NCBI RefSeq assembly: GCF_049274025.1
Contig: NZ_JBASRV010000023.1
Strand: one strand, 5' to 3'
Length of the DNA: 64,000 nucleotides
Source: Miniphocaeibacter sp012841535
GTDB lineage: Bacteria > Bacillota > Clostridia > Tissierellales > Peptoniphilaceae
The position numbers were made by a program, and so were the translations under genes. The notes beneath the pieces were generated by a model. That model did not search any database. It was given only the letters and a program-made list of their open reading frames with translations, and was not told where the DNA came from. How positions within the stretch are numbered: the stretch's first letter is position 1; the number at the start of each line of letters is the position of its first letter. Below, in pieces: positions 1-9,059 of this stretch.

Positions 1-2150
1 GCTGCTTGAGCAACCTTGTTCATTCCGGGATAAATATAGGCGTATTCAAAACCTGTATTTTCTTTTTCATCATAATAATCCTTAATTAAGTTTCTTTCTA
101 CAGAAAGCCCCGGTAAGCCTACAGAAACTATTGCTGCACCATTTAATCTGTCTCCAACTAAGTCTATTCCTTCTGAAAATACTCCCCCTAAAACTACAAA
201 AGCAATTATGGAAGTATCCTCTTTAAATTGTTTTAAAAATTGTTCTCTGCCAATTTCTGTTAAATTTGAATCTTGCTTTACTACATCCCTGTCTTCCTTG
301 TTAAATCTATCGTATACTTCCTGCATAAATTTATAAGATGGAAAAAATAACATATAGTTACCTTTTTTATTAGTATAGTTTTCCAGGATTTTTGTAATCC
401 TACTATAATTTTCCTCCCGATGTTGATATCTTGTAGAAATCGGTACTACACCTACTTTTAAATTATTAGGATTAAAAGGAGAGTTTAATCTTAAGTAATA
501 ATAATCCTCTTCTGCTCCTAATACATCTGCATAGAAGGGTATCGGCGATAAAGTTGCTGAAAAAAACACCGAACTTTCTGCTCTTTTTAGAATGTTTTTA
601 AATATAGGCGATGTATCTAAGCACATTATTTTAAAAAGAATATCATCTTCTTTACTAATTACTAAAGTTATGTAATTATCGCTGTAAAAATCTGAAATTT
701 TTACAAATTTAGAAAATTCAAAATATAAATCTAGTACATCATCATAATATGGTTTATTCTTTTTATCTGTTAAAAACTTTTCCATAGTTCTCATAGTAAA
801 AATAATTTCTGATACAAAATCATCATCTATATATTTAGAAATATAATATTTATTATTTTCTGCTAATCTATAAAAATCATCTATTAAATTAGAAATTTTA
901 TTAAGAGCATTTTTAACTTTATAATCATCTTCTTCCAATAAATTAACAAGCTGATTTATTTTTTTCATAGAAATTTCTTTACTGTACATATCCCTTCCCC
1001 TATCTACAAGATTATGGGATTCATCTATTAAAAAAGTGTATTTTTCAACAGTTCCTTCAAAAAACCTTCTTAAATACACAGTAGGATCAAAAACATAATT
1101 ATAATCACATACAACAAGATCAGAATATATTGCCATATCCAATTGAAATTCCATTGGACATACCTTATGTTTTTTTGAATAATCTATAATTGTTTCCATA
1201 TTTAAAATTTCTTCATTTTCATAAATATCTAAAATAGCATCATTTACCCTATCGAAATGTCCCTTTGCAAAAGGACAATCCTTTGGATTACATTTTACCT
1301 CATCATTTATACATATTTTATCCTTAGCCGTTATAATAACAGCTTTAAACCTTAGTCCTCTATCCATTAACCTATATACAGCTTTGACAGCTGCTTCTTT
1401 AGTTGTGGATCTAGCAGTTAAATAAAATATTTTATCCGTTAATCCTTCACCAACAGCTTTAATTGAAGGAAATAAAGTAGACATGGTTTTGCCGATTCCC
1501 GTTGGTGCTTCTGCAAATAGTATATTCTTATCCCTTATGGTTTTATATACACCAACAGTCATCTTCCTTTGACCTTTCCTATAAGATAAAAATGGAAATT
1601 GTAAAGTTCTTATATGTTCATCTCGTTCTTTTTTAAATTTTAAAATCATAACACTAAAATCCAAGTACAAATCTAAAAGAGTAAAATAAAATTTTTCTAA
1701 GTCTGCTTTAGTAAATTTTTCTATAATTCTTTTTATATCGTCTGATTCCACTTGATAATATGTTAATTGAATATCTATTTCTTCCAAATTATTTTTAACA
1801 CAATAAAAATAACCATAACATTTAGCTTGAGCCCAATGTAATGGATTTGAATTATATTTTAAATCTTCTAAATTTCTAGTAGTGGACTTTATTTCATCAA
1901 TTAAAACTTCATTTCCTTTATGGTAAATACCGTCTGCTCTTCCTTCTACTGCAAAAATTAAATCCTTGTATTCTATTTCGTTTTTTAACACTACTTCTTT
2001 TTCATAGTATTTTCCATATTCTTTTTGAAGTTTTTGATGGATCTTTTGTCCTTCCTTCATTCTGCTAATACCTGTAAAAGTATTGTCTATATCTCCACTA
2101 CGCATTACAAAGTCTATTAGTCCATGTACCGATAATTTTATTTTTTCCAT
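1..2150 (-). CDS. Rad3/DinG (XPD-like) DNA helicase fused to N-terminal PD-(D/E)XK nuclease, partial
   Basis: A superfamily 2 Fe-S DNA helicase whose C-terminus lies beyond the window; 716 residues are visible from the ATG at 2150, which follows an AGAGGT ribosome-binding site. Residues about 60-90 look like a RecB/Cas4-type nuclease core (VEGRADGIY, then LIDEIKST). Walker A APTGIGKT is at about 214-221, the DEAH-like box is DESH near 375, and four cysteines between them (KIC, VKC, KDC, KVCP) fit the XPD/DinG iron-sulfur cluster. C-terminal motifs such as FFSATLSP and GGVFSEGIDL are present. The nuclease fusion is common in Firmicutes, and a role in DNA repair or recombination is inferred from the family. 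It stands alone, divergent from the alcohol dehydrogenase. I see no frameshift in the part visible. Confidence 0.9.
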   Translation of the reverse strand, partial: MEKIKLSVHGLIDFVMRSGDIDNTFTGISRMKEGQKIHQKLQKEYGKYYEKEVVLKNEIEYKDLIFAVEGRADGIYHKGNEVLIDEIKSTTRNLEDLKYNSNPLHWAQAKCYGYFYCVKNNLEEIDIQLTYYQVESDDIKRIIEKFTKADLEKFYFTLLDLYLDFSVMILKFKKERDEHIRTLQFPFLSYRKGQRKMTVGVYKTIRDKNILFAEAPTGIGKTMSTLFPSIKAVGEGLTDKIFYLTARSTTKEAAVKAVYRLMDRGLRFKAVIITAKDKICINDEVKCNPKDCPFAKGHFDRVNDAILDIYENEEILNMETIIDYSKKHKVCPMEFQLDMAIYSDLVVCDYNYVFDPTVYLRRFFEGTVEKYTFLIDESHNLVDRGRDMYSKEISMKKINQLVNLLEEDDYKVKNALNKISNLIDDFYRLAENNKYYISKYIDDDFVSEIIFTMRTMEKFLTDKKNKPYYDDVLDLYFEFSKFVKISDFYSDNYITLVISKEDDILFKIMCLDTSPIFKNILKRAESSVFFSATLSPIPFYADVLGAEEDYYYLRLNSPFNPNNLKVGVVPISTRYQHREENYSRITKILENYTNKKGNYMLFFPSYKFMQEVYDRFNKEDRDVVKQDSNLTEIGREQFLKQFKEDTSIIAFVVLGGVFSEGIDLVGDRLNGAAIVSVGLPGLSVERNLIKDYYDEKENTGFEYAYIYPGMNKVAQA

Positions 2151-2228
2151 ATTTACCTCTTCATTAATATTATACTGTAAAGACAAATTTTTGTAGAATA
2201 AAATATATCTGGGACAGTAACATTCCTC

Positions 2229-2256
2229 TTGACATAATTTCATCCAATGGTATAAT
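2229..2256 (+). promoter_or_regulatory. Sigma-A promoter of the alcohol dehydrogenase gene, with a downstream palindrome
   Basis: TTGACA (2229-2234), a 16-bp spacer and TATAAT (2251-2256) give a near-consensus promoter pointing at the gene at 2317. Between the start point and the ribosome-binding site, 2267-2288 is a near-perfect palindrome with core TTAA-ATAT-TTAA. This resembles the core of a Rex redox-repressor site but lacks its outer bases on one side. Confidence 0.7.
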
Positions 2257-2316
2257 ATTAATTAAAGATAGTTAAATATTTAATTATCATTTTCATGAGT
2301 TTAATAGGAGGTCATA

Positions 2317-3471
2317 ATGCAAAATTTTAAAATACCTGGAGATATAGTTTTTGGTGAAAATGCTCTTTCCCATCTTACAACTTTAAAAGGAAATAAAGCC
2401 ATGATTGTTACTGGCGGAAGTTCAATGAAGAAATTCGGTTTCTTAGATCAAGCAAGAAAATATTTAGAAGACTCAGACTTTACTGTTGAAATATTCGATG
2501 GCGTTGAAGAAAATCCATCTGTAGAGACTATTTTAAAGGGTAAGGAAGCAATGTTACAATTTGAACCTGACTGGATTATTGCGATTGGTGGAGGTTCTCC
2601 AATGGACGCTGCTAAAATAATGTGGGCTATGTATGAACATCCAGAAGTTACTTTTGAATACTTAGGATATGGAGAAAACTTTCCTAAATTAAGAAATAAG
2701 GCAAGACTTGTTTGTATACCTTCAACATCCGGTACTGCATCTGAAATAACAAGTACTGGTGTAGTAACAGATACAAAAAACCATGTTAAATATCCTATAT
2801 CATCACCTGAAATAGTTCCTGATATAGCAATAATTGATCCAATTTTACCATCTAAAATGCCTAAACATATTACAGCTAATACCGGTATGGATGTACTAAC
2901 CCATGCTTCAGAGGCTATTACTTCAACTGGTGCAAGTGACTACACAGATGCTTTGGCTATTCAAGCAATAAAATTAGTTTTTAAATATTTGCCAATAGCT
3001 TATAATGAACCGGATAATATAGAAGCTAGAGAAAAAATGCACAACGCTTCAGCAATGGCTGGAATGGCTTTTGCTTCAGCATCTTTAGGTATTTCTCATT
3101 CTTTAGCTCATAAAATTGGTGGAATGTTTGGAATAACTCATGGTTTAGCTAATGCAATTCTTTTACCTTATGTTACTCAATTTAATAGAAAATCCACCGA
3201 TAAGGTTGATTGGATTGAAAGAGAATTAGGAATTGAAGATTTCCCTAATGCTATTAAAGAACTTAACAAAAAATTAAATATTCCTTTATCTTTTAAAGAT
3301 ACTGAGGGTTTTGGTTTAGAAGATAATAAAAAATTCTATGAAGAATTAAAAAACATGAGTGTTAATGCACAAGATGATCCTTGTACCTTAACAAATCCAA
3401 GGGAAACAAATCCAGAAATATTAGCCTTAATTTATAAGCATGCTTATAATGGTGAAGATATTACAGAATAA
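2317..3471 (+). CDS. Iron-containing alcohol dehydrogenase
   Basis: Group III Fe-dependent alcohol dehydrogenase of 384 residues, full length for the family, reducing aldehydes to alcohols with NAD(P)H (or the reverse) in the cytosol. The nucleotide-binding GGGSP is at 91-95, and the four metal ligands can be placed at D192, H196, H261 and H275, with the usual 14-residue gap between the last two. The PSTSGTASE motif near 135-143 is intact. AGGAGG stands 7 bases before the ATG. The gene is monocistronic, with its own promoter and terminator. The likely role is fermentative NADH disposal; the exact substrate (ethanol, butanol or propanol) cannot be read from sequence. A palindrome after the promoter suggests redox control. 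Confidence 0.92.
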   Translation: MQNFKIPGDIVFGENALSHLTTLKGNKAMIVTGGSSMKKFGFLDQARKYLEDSDFTVEIFDGVEENPSVETILKGKEAMLQFEPDWIIAIGGGSPMDAAKIMWAMYEHPEVTFEYLGYGENFPKLRNKARLVCIPSTSGTASEITSTGVVTDTKNHVKYPISSPEIVPDIAIIDPILPSKMPKHITANTGMDVLTHASEAITSTGASDYTDALAIQAIKLVFKYLPIAYNEPDNIEAREKMHNASAMAGMAFASASLGISHSLAHKIGGMFGITHGLANAILLPYVTQFNRKSTDKVDWIERELGIEDFPNAIKELNKKLNIPLSFKDTEGFGLEDNKKFYEELKNMSVNAQDDPCTLTNPRETNPEILALIYKHAYNGEDITE

Positions 3472-3483
3472 AATATTAGACTT

Positions 3484-3513
3484 AGAACTCCTCATGTAAG
3501 GAGTTCTTTTTTA
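3484..3513 (+). terminator. Rho-independent terminator of the alcohol dehydrogenase gene
   Basis: Nine-bp perfect stem AGAACTCCT/AGGAGTTCT with a 6-nt loop, followed by TTTTTT. Confidence 0.9.
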
Positions 3514-3570
3514 TTTATTTCTTAAGAAAATATTAAAAGTCGATTTTATACTATATTCTCCTTATTAATA

Positions 3571-3609
3571 AATAAAAAACTAGTTCCATTTAGATTTAGA
3601 ACTAGTTTT
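3571..3609 (-). terminator. Terminator of the nudix/aadE-like operon
   Basis: Eleven-bp perfect inverted repeat AAAACTAGTTC/GAACTAGTTTT with A-rich sequence on its left, read as a T tail on the minus strand. Confidence 0.85.
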
Positions 3610-3639
3610 GTTTTTTATTTTTGTATTATCTAATAATAT

Positions 3640-4491
3640 CTATTGTGCATACATGTTCCAAACTTCTCTTAAATATTTTACTATTTCCCTATCTGCTTCT
3701 TTTGGATATAGATATTCAAGTTTTTCTGACACATGTAATCCTTCTTTTCTAAAAAGCATACAAGCATTAAATAAAGCCGTCCAAAGTTTATCTTTATCTG
3801 GTGAAGGATATGTTTCCAGTAATTTTTCATAATGGGATTTTTCTAAATAGGTTTTCATATTTTTATCATATGCACCAATATTTACACTAAAGTCATACTG
3901 ACAACCAATATAGTACAAGGTCATTTTATCAAGTCTGGCTTTTAATTTTGTAAATAAATTCATACTATAAATAATTTCCGATCTATAAAGACCTCGTGCA
4001 ATTTTTAATGCGTAAATAAAAAACTCATTACAGCATTTTAAAAATTCTTTTTGAGTAGGTTTAAGCTGCCTATATTTAACGTCTGTTATTTTAACATTTC
4101 CTACAAGTCCATTATTTTTATCTATATGTATTTTACACAAACTATCTACATCTATATAGGATTGGACATCATCATATTTAAAGAAAGTAAAGTCTACAAT
4201 AGTAAGGTCATCAATAACAGCAATATACCTTAAAACATCACCAAAATAATTATTCATCATTGATAGTCCATCTTCTTTTTGTAGTATAAAACTACTTTCT
4301 ATTATTTCCTTCATTGATTCTAAAAGGGCAATTTCATTTAAATCCTTTACCCCTAAAATCAATTTAAATCCCATTAAGGAATCCTTACTTATTGTTGTAT
4401 TTACACGTTCCCCTGTTTCCAATAAACAAACTATATTTTTATTATTGTATACAATTTTCATCATTGCACTTAATAAATTTTCTTTATTCAT
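3640..4491 (-). CDS. AadE/AadK-like aminoglycoside 6-adenylyltransferase homologue, catalytic Asp pair missing
   Basis: A 283-residue relative of streptomycin (aminoglycoside 6-) adenylyltransferases along its whole length. The conserved KPTQKEFLKCCNEFF, the FSVNIGAYDKNMKTYLE stretch and the C-terminal YPKEADREIVKYLREVW match the family. I start at 4491, where AAGGTG precedes ATG by 6 bases. An in-frame ATG at 4506 would lie further inside the preceding nudix gene. The nucleotidyltransferase signature is broken: GSR is GER (residues 27-29), and the D-Y-D metal ligands fall on G-F-K at 41-43. The third Asp (VDFTFF) remains. It overlaps the nudix gene by 8 bp and is translationally coupled to it. 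It is therefore probably not a working resistance enzyme; a pseudo-enzyme role is inferred. Confidence 0.8.
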   Translation of the reverse strand: MNKENLLSAMMKIVYNNKNIVCLLETGERVNTTISKDSLMGFKLILGVKDLNEIALLESMKEIIESSFILQKEDGLSMMNNYFGDVLRYIAVIDDLTIVDFTFFKYDDVQSYIDVDSLCKIHIDKNNGLVGNVKITDVKYRQLKPTQKEFLKCCNEFFIYALKIARGLYRSEIIYSMNLFTKLKARLDKMTLYYIGCQYDFSVNIGAYDKNMKTYLEKSHYEKLLETYPSPDKDKLWTALFNACMLFRKEGLHVSEKLEYLYPKEADREIVKYLREVWNMYAQ

Positions 4492-5095
4492 TAATTTCAC
4501 CTTCACATATTTCTATAAACTTTGAAATAATCTTAGCTGTTAAACCCCAAATTAAAGGTTTCGTATTTTCATAAAAGAAAATATCATTATTTACTTCACT
4601 AAAACGATAGTTCTTTCCATTTGGTATTAGTTCAAAAGGAAAATCCTTTTCGAAATTATTTTTTAAACTACTACTGTATACTTTAGGTTTGTTTTTCAAA
4701 AAATAATCTATAGGATAGGTAAATAAATATTCTACTTCCTTATTTGATTTAAAATTATCTATATTGAAATTCTCAACTTCTCCTATAAACACCCATATTA
4801 TAGAATGGTTTAAATCATATAAATAATCCATTTCTCCAACAACATTAATTCTCTTTATGTTTATCCCTAATTCTTCAGAAGCTTCTCTTTTAGCTGCTAA
4901 CAAGGGAGTTTCTCCTACCTCAACTTTACCTCCAGGTAATGAAACCTCTCCTGGCTGTGAAATTTTTCTACCTCTTTTTTCAAATATTATATGATCTTTA
5001 CCATTAATTTTCGCAATTAAAATTATTACACTGTATTCTTTTTCCATTCCTATAGGTTTGGGATTATAATTTTGAAAAATTCTTTCTATGTTCAT
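4484..5095 (-). CDS. Nudix hydrolase, CoA-pyrophosphatase (NudL/YeaB) type
   Basis: 203-residue cytosolic hydrolase of nucleoside diphosphate derivatives. The Nudix box is complete at about 56-78 (GGKVEVGETP, then KREASEELGI). It is preceded by QPGEVSLPGG, the UPF0035-type motif that marks the NudL branch acting on coenzyme A. Clearing 3',5'-ADP/CoA derivatives is known for that branch; the substrate here is inferred. It is the first gene of a two-gene unit, with its stop codon overlapping the aadE-like start. The window shows no direct link between the two functions. Confidence 0.85.
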   Translation of the reverse strand: MNIERIFQNYNPKPIGMEKEYSVIILIAKINGKDHIIFEKRGRKISQPGEVSLPGGKVEVGETPLLAAKREASEELGINIKRINVVGEMDYLYDLNHSIIWVFIGEVENFNIDNFKSNKEVEYLFTYPIDYFLKNKPKVYSSSLKNNFEKDFPFELIPNGKNYRFSEVNNDIFFYENTKPLIWGLTAKIISKFIEICEGEINE

Positions 5096-5189
5096 TACCT
5101 CACCTACATATATTCTAATTTAAATATAATACTTAAGCAAATATTATATTTTCTATATCTTAATAACAAACAATCAAAATCAAAAATAG

Positions 5190-5232
5190 AAAAAGCATCC
5201 TAACTTTAATAGATTAACTATTAGGATGCTTT
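5190..5232 (-). terminator. Terminator of the dnaJ-like/clpB operon
   Basis: Twelve-bp perfect inverted repeat AAAGCATCCTAA/TTAGGATGCTTT with a 17-nt loop and a T tail on the minus strand. Confidence 0.85.
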
Positions 5233-5244
5233 GTATTTATATAC

Positions 5245-7827
5245 TTATCTTACATATAATTTAAGTTCTCCGTTTTCTACAGATATTACTACATTATCCT
5301 TATCTTGAACTTCTCCTTTTAACAACATTCTACCAAGTTCTGTTTCAATATATTTTTGTAAGAATCTCTTTACCGGTCTAGCACCATATTGAACATTATA
5401 TGCTCTTGCCATTATTAATTCCTTTGCAGCCCTATCTAAAGTAATGGAAATTTGTCTATCTTCTAGTCGACTTTCTATGTCTGCAATATTATGGTCTACT
5501 ATTTCATAGATTTCATCTTCAGTTAAAGGCTTAAACATTACTATATCGTCTACCCTATTTAAAAATTCCGGTTTAAAGGTTGCCTTCATTTGATTCATTA
5601 CATTTTCCCTTGCATCTGTTGATATATTTCCTTCTTTGTCTATACCTTCTATTAAATATGATGAGCCAATATTAGATGTCATTATTATTATAGTATTCTT
5701 AAAGTCTACTGTTCTACCTTGGTTGTCTGTTAATCTACCGTCATCTAATACCTGTAATAGAATATTAAATACATCAGGATGGGCTTTTTCAATTTCATCA
5801 AATAACACTACTGAATATGGTTTTCTTCTTACAGCTTCTGTTAATTGCCCTCCTTCTTCGTATCCAACATATCCTGGAGGAGAACCTACAAGTCTTGAAA
5901 CAGAATGTTTCTCCATATATTCTGACATGTCTATTCTAACTAGATTTTTTTCATCATCAAACATAGCTTCAGTTAATGCTTTAGCAAGTTCTGTTTTTCC
6001 TACACCTGTTGGTCCTAAAAATATAAAGGAGCCTATTGGTTTTCCAAAGGATGCTATTCCTGAACGTGATCTAATTATTGCCTCTGTAACTGCATCTACA
6101 GCTTCATTTTGTCCTATAACCCTTTGATGTAGAACTTCATCCATATTTAAGATTTTATCTCTTTCTGTTTCTACTAATTTACTTACTGGAATACCTGTCC
6201 ATTTAGAAACTACATCAGCTATTTCCTCTTCTGTTACCTCTTCTTTTAACATTGATTCATCTTCTGCGTTTTTAGCTGTAATTTCCGCTAATTTTGTTTC
6301 TAATTCGGCTAATTTACCATATTTTAATTGGGAAAGTTTTTCAAAATCGTATTTTCTTTCAGCTTCATCCATTTGAATTCTTACACTGTCGATTTCCTCT
6401 TTTAAATCTTTAACTTCATCTATACTCTTCTTTTGACTTCTCCATTTTTCGTAATTAGCATCATATTCATTTCTTAAATCTTGAAGTTCCTTTTCCAAGT
6501 CCTCTAAACGTTTCTTACTTAAATCGTCTTCTTCTTTCTTTAAAGCAGCTCTTTCAATTTCCAATTGTAATATTCTTCTATTTTGTTCATCAAGATCTGC
6601 CGGCATAGAATCTATTTCTGTTCTAACCATAGCAGAAGCTTCATCCATTAAATCTATAGCCTTATCAGGTAAAAATCTATCTGTAATATATCTATCAGAC
6701 ATAGTTGCACAAGCTATTACAGCACCATCGGAAATTCTTATTCCATGATGGATTTCATATTTTTCTTTAATACCTCTTAATATGGAAATTGTATCTTCAA
6801 CTGTTGGCTCATTTACTAAAACCTTTTGGAATCTTCTTTCTAAGGCACCATCTTTTTCAATATATTGTCTATATTCATCTAAGGTAGTTGCACCAATTGT
6901 ATGAAGCTCTCCTCTAGCCAACATTGGTTTTAACATGTTTGATGCATCCATTGCACCTTCTGTTTTACCTGCTCCTACTAAAGTATGAAGTTCATCAATA
7001 AACAATATTATTTCTCCATCTGAATCCGTTATTTCTTTTAAAACAGCCTTTAGTCTTTCTTCAAATTGTCCTCGGTATTTAGCTCCAGCAATTAACGCTC
7101 CTAAATCTAGGGCGAAGATAGTCTTATCCCTTAGGGTTTCTGGAACATCATTATTTACAATTCTTTGTGCTAAGCCTTCTACTATAGCAGTTTTTCCAAC
7201 TCCCGGTTCTCCAATTAAAACCGGATTATTCTTTGTTCTTCTAGATAGTATTCTTATACAGTTTCTAATTTCTTCATCTCTACCTATTACCGGATCAATT
7301 GCACCCTTTCGTGCATCAGCCGTTAAGTCCCTACCATATTTTTCAAGAGCATTCATAGAACTTTCTGGATCATCTGTTTCTATTTTTGCACTTCCTCTTA
7401 TTTCCTTTAAGGTTTTTTTAAAGCCTTTCAAATTTATATTAAATCTATTAAAAATTGCTGTACTTGAAATACTTTTTTCTTTTAGTATTGTCATATAAAT
7501 ATGCTCAACAGATATAAAACTATCTCCCATTGACTTTGCTTCATCTTCAGCTTTTAATAAAATTCTTTGAAAAATTGTTGAAGGATAAATATTTGAAGAA
7601 CTGTCTTGTCTTGGTAATTTGTCTAATTCATTTGTCAATGCAATAGTATAAGCATTAACATCTACTCCCATTTTATTTAAAACTCTTTGAATAACCCCTT
7701 CAGTGTCAGCTACTAAAGCATAATGTAGATGAATATCATTTACTTCCGGATTACCATTTTTAATAGCAATATTTTGAGCATCTTGTATAGCTTCAATTGA
7801 TTTTTGAGTAAATTTATTTAAATCCAT
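5245..7827 (-). CDS. clpB: ATP-dependent disaggregase ClpB
   Basis: 860-residue Hsp100 disaggregase that rescues aggregated proteins together with DnaK/DnaJ. The N-terminal Clp repeat domain is at about 1-145, the first AAA+ module has Walker A GEPGVGKT (206-213), and a coiled-coil middle domain follows at about 410-530. The second AAA+ module has GPTGVGKT near 605 and VLFDEIEKAH as Walker B. The middle domain separates it from ClpA/ClpC, and full ClpB length supports the call. TAAGGAGG precedes the ATG. It lies 12 bp behind the dnaJ-like gene, under a CtsR-type operator, and ends at a strong terminator. Confidence 0.97.
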   Translation of the reverse strand: MDLNKFTQKSIEAIQDAQNIAIKNGNPEVNDIHLHYALVADTEGVIQRVLNKMGVDVNAYTIALTNELDKLPRQDSSSNIYPSTIFQRILLKAEDEAKSMGDSFISVEHIYMTILKEKSISSTAIFNRFNINLKGFKKTLKEIRGSAKIETDDPESSMNALEKYGRDLTADARKGAIDPVIGRDEEIRNCIRILSRRTKNNPVLIGEPGVGKTAIVEGLAQRIVNNDVPETLRDKTIFALDLGALIAGAKYRGQFEERLKAVLKEITDSDGEIILFIDELHTLVGAGKTEGAMDASNMLKPMLARGELHTIGATTLDEYRQYIEKDGALERRFQKVLVNEPTVEDTISILRGIKEKYEIHHGIRISDGAVIACATMSDRYITDRFLPDKAIDLMDEASAMVRTEIDSMPADLDEQNRRILQLEIERAALKKEEDDLSKKRLEDLEKELQDLRNEYDANYEKWRSQKKSIDEVKDLKEEIDSVRIQMDEAERKYDFEKLSQLKYGKLAELETKLAEITAKNAEDESMLKEEVTEEEIADVVSKWTGIPVSKLVETERDKILNMDEVLHQRVIGQNEAVDAVTEAIIRSRSGIASFGKPIGSFIFLGPTGVGKTELAKALTEAMFDDEKNLVRIDMSEYMEKHSVSRLVGSPPGYVGYEEGGQLTEAVRRKPYSVVLFDEIEKAHPDVFNILLQVLDDGRLTDNQGRTVDFKNTIIIMTSNIGSSYLIEGIDKEGNISTDARENVMNQMKATFKPEFLNRVDDIVMFKPLTEDEIYEIVDHNIADIESRLEDRQISITLDRAAKELIMARAYNVQYGARPVKRFLQKYIETELGRMLLKGEVQDKDNVVISVENGELKLYVR

Positions 7828-7839
7828 ATTTTATCCTCC

Positions 7840-8781
7840 TTATATAGATTTTCTTAATTCTTCATATAATTCTTTTTGTCTTTTTGTTAAATGATTTGGA
7901 TTTTGTATTTGTATTTCTAAAAATAAATCTCCCTTTTCACCTTTCATATTTCTAAATCCCTTATTAGCCAGTCTAATTCTTTTACCTGACTGTATTTCCT
8001 TAGGAATATTAACCTTAATTTTTCCTTCTAAAGTATCAACTACAACTTTTCCTCCAAGAGCAGCTTCCCAAGGATATACATTTACTTTTTTAATTATATT
8101 TAGTCCATCTAAAGTGTTTTTTTGGTCTATAACGTTGATTTTTATATAAATATCGCCATCTAAACCAATTTTTTCTCCCTTGGTCTTAATTTTTTTACCT
8201 GGTAAAATCCCTTTAGGTATTTTTACATTTAAAGATTTATTTTCTCCATTGACATTTAAATATAAGGTTTTTTCAGCACCATCAAAGGCTTCCTTTAAGC
8301 TAATTGATATTTCGGTGTCATATCTTTGTCTTTGAGGTTTACTTCTTCCTCCAAAACCTGAAAACACATCTCTACTACTTTTTCTAGAAGATGAGTTGTT
8401 TCCAAAACCTCCTCCGAAAAACATATTGAAGAAGTCTGAAAATCCTCCACTATCTCCTGATGAAGTATAGGTATATGTTGTACCATTTTTCCCAAATCCA
8501 CCAAAATCGCCAAAATCAAAACCATATTGAGATGGGTCAAAATTTTGACCTCCTGTAAAATCATAATTAGAACCAAATTGGTCATATTTTTGTCTTTTAT
8601 CTTTATCGCCTAATACTTCATAGGCTTCATTAATTTCCTTTAATTTCTCAGAAGCTTTTTCATTTCCTTGATTTAAATCAGGATGATATTTTTTCGCTAA
8701 CTTTCTATATGCTTTTTTAATTTCAGCATCGGTAGCGGATTTATCTACCCCTAATATTTTATAATAGTCTTTATACTCCAT
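7840..8781 (-). CDS. DnaJ-like (CbpA-type) J-domain co-chaperone without zinc fingers
   Basis: 313-residue Hsp40. The J domain is at residues 4-68 with the HPD tripeptide in KKYHPDLNQG. A Gly/Phe/Ser-rich linker spans about 75-150 (YGFDFGDFGGFG and similar). Two C-terminal beta domains end the protein. The CxxCxGxG zinc repeats of true DnaJ are absent, so it resembles CbpA or the short DnaJ forms found next to clpB in Firmicutes. It would stimulate DnaK and hand substrates to the ClpB encoded 12 bp downstream. The CtsR-type operator upstream makes it the heat-inducible head of the operon. Confidence 0.92.
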   Translation of the reverse strand: MEYKDYYKILGVDKSATDAEIKKAYRKLAKKYHPDLNQGNEKASEKLKEINEAYEVLGDKDKRQKYDQFGSNYDFTGGQNFDPSQYGFDFGDFGGFGKNGTTYTYTSSGDSGGFSDFFNMFFGGGFGNNSSSRKSSRDVFSGFGGRSKPQRQRYDTEISISLKEAFDGAEKTLYLNVNGENKSLNVKIPKGILPGKKIKTKGEKIGLDGDIYIKINVIDQKNTLDGLNIIKKVNVYPWEAALGGKVVVDTLEGKIKVNIPKEIQSGKRIRLANKGFRNMKGEKGDLFLEIQIQNPNHLTKRQKELYEELRKSI

Positions 8782-8870
8782 AATATCCTCCCTTACAAAA
8801 AAATTGTGTAAATGGATTATGATACAAATATTATATTAATACCAAAATCCTTTTACATAATTCATTATTC

Positions 8871-8887
8871 TTTGACTTTCTTTGACC
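8871..8887 (-). promoter_or_regulatory. CtsR operator of the dnaJ-like/clpB operon
   Basis: On the minus strand the site reads GGTCAAA-GAA-AGTCAAA, an exact fit to the CtsR consensus (A/G)GTCAAA-NAN-(A/G)GTCAAA. It lies immediately downstream of the -10 box, so a bound repressor would cover the transcription start. Confidence 0.88.
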
Positions 8888-8895
8888 TTATTGTT

Positions 8896-8924
8896 ATTAT
8901 ACTACTTTATTTTACAATTTACAA
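8896..8924 (-). promoter_or_regulatory. Promoter of the dnaJ-like/clpB operon
   Basis: TTGTAA (8919-8924) and TATAAT (8896-8901) with a 17-bp spacer on the minus strand. The predicted start near 8889 falls at the CtsR operator. Confidence 0.75.
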
Positions 8925-8983
8925 TAGATTTTTCAAAATTATTACATTTTTTTAATAATTAAAACTTTTATTATATGACTAAA

Positions 8984-9026
8984 TAAAATAAGTGTAAGTA
9001 TATCTATTAATTAATATACCTACACT
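8984..9026 (-). terminator. Terminator of the TcaA-like gene
   Basis: Twelve-bp inverted repeat AGTGTAAGTATA/TATACCTACACT with one mismatch and AT-rich flanks giving a T-rich tail on the minus strand. Confidence 0.6.
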
Positions 9027-9059
9027 TTTCTAAAAATAACATTTTATCTTAATTTTTAT

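Noticed and set aside
8782..8960. CIRCE (HrcA) element at the dnaJ-like/clpB operon
   Set aside because: No TTAGCACTC-N9-GAGTGCTAA; the signal is a CtsR direct repeat.
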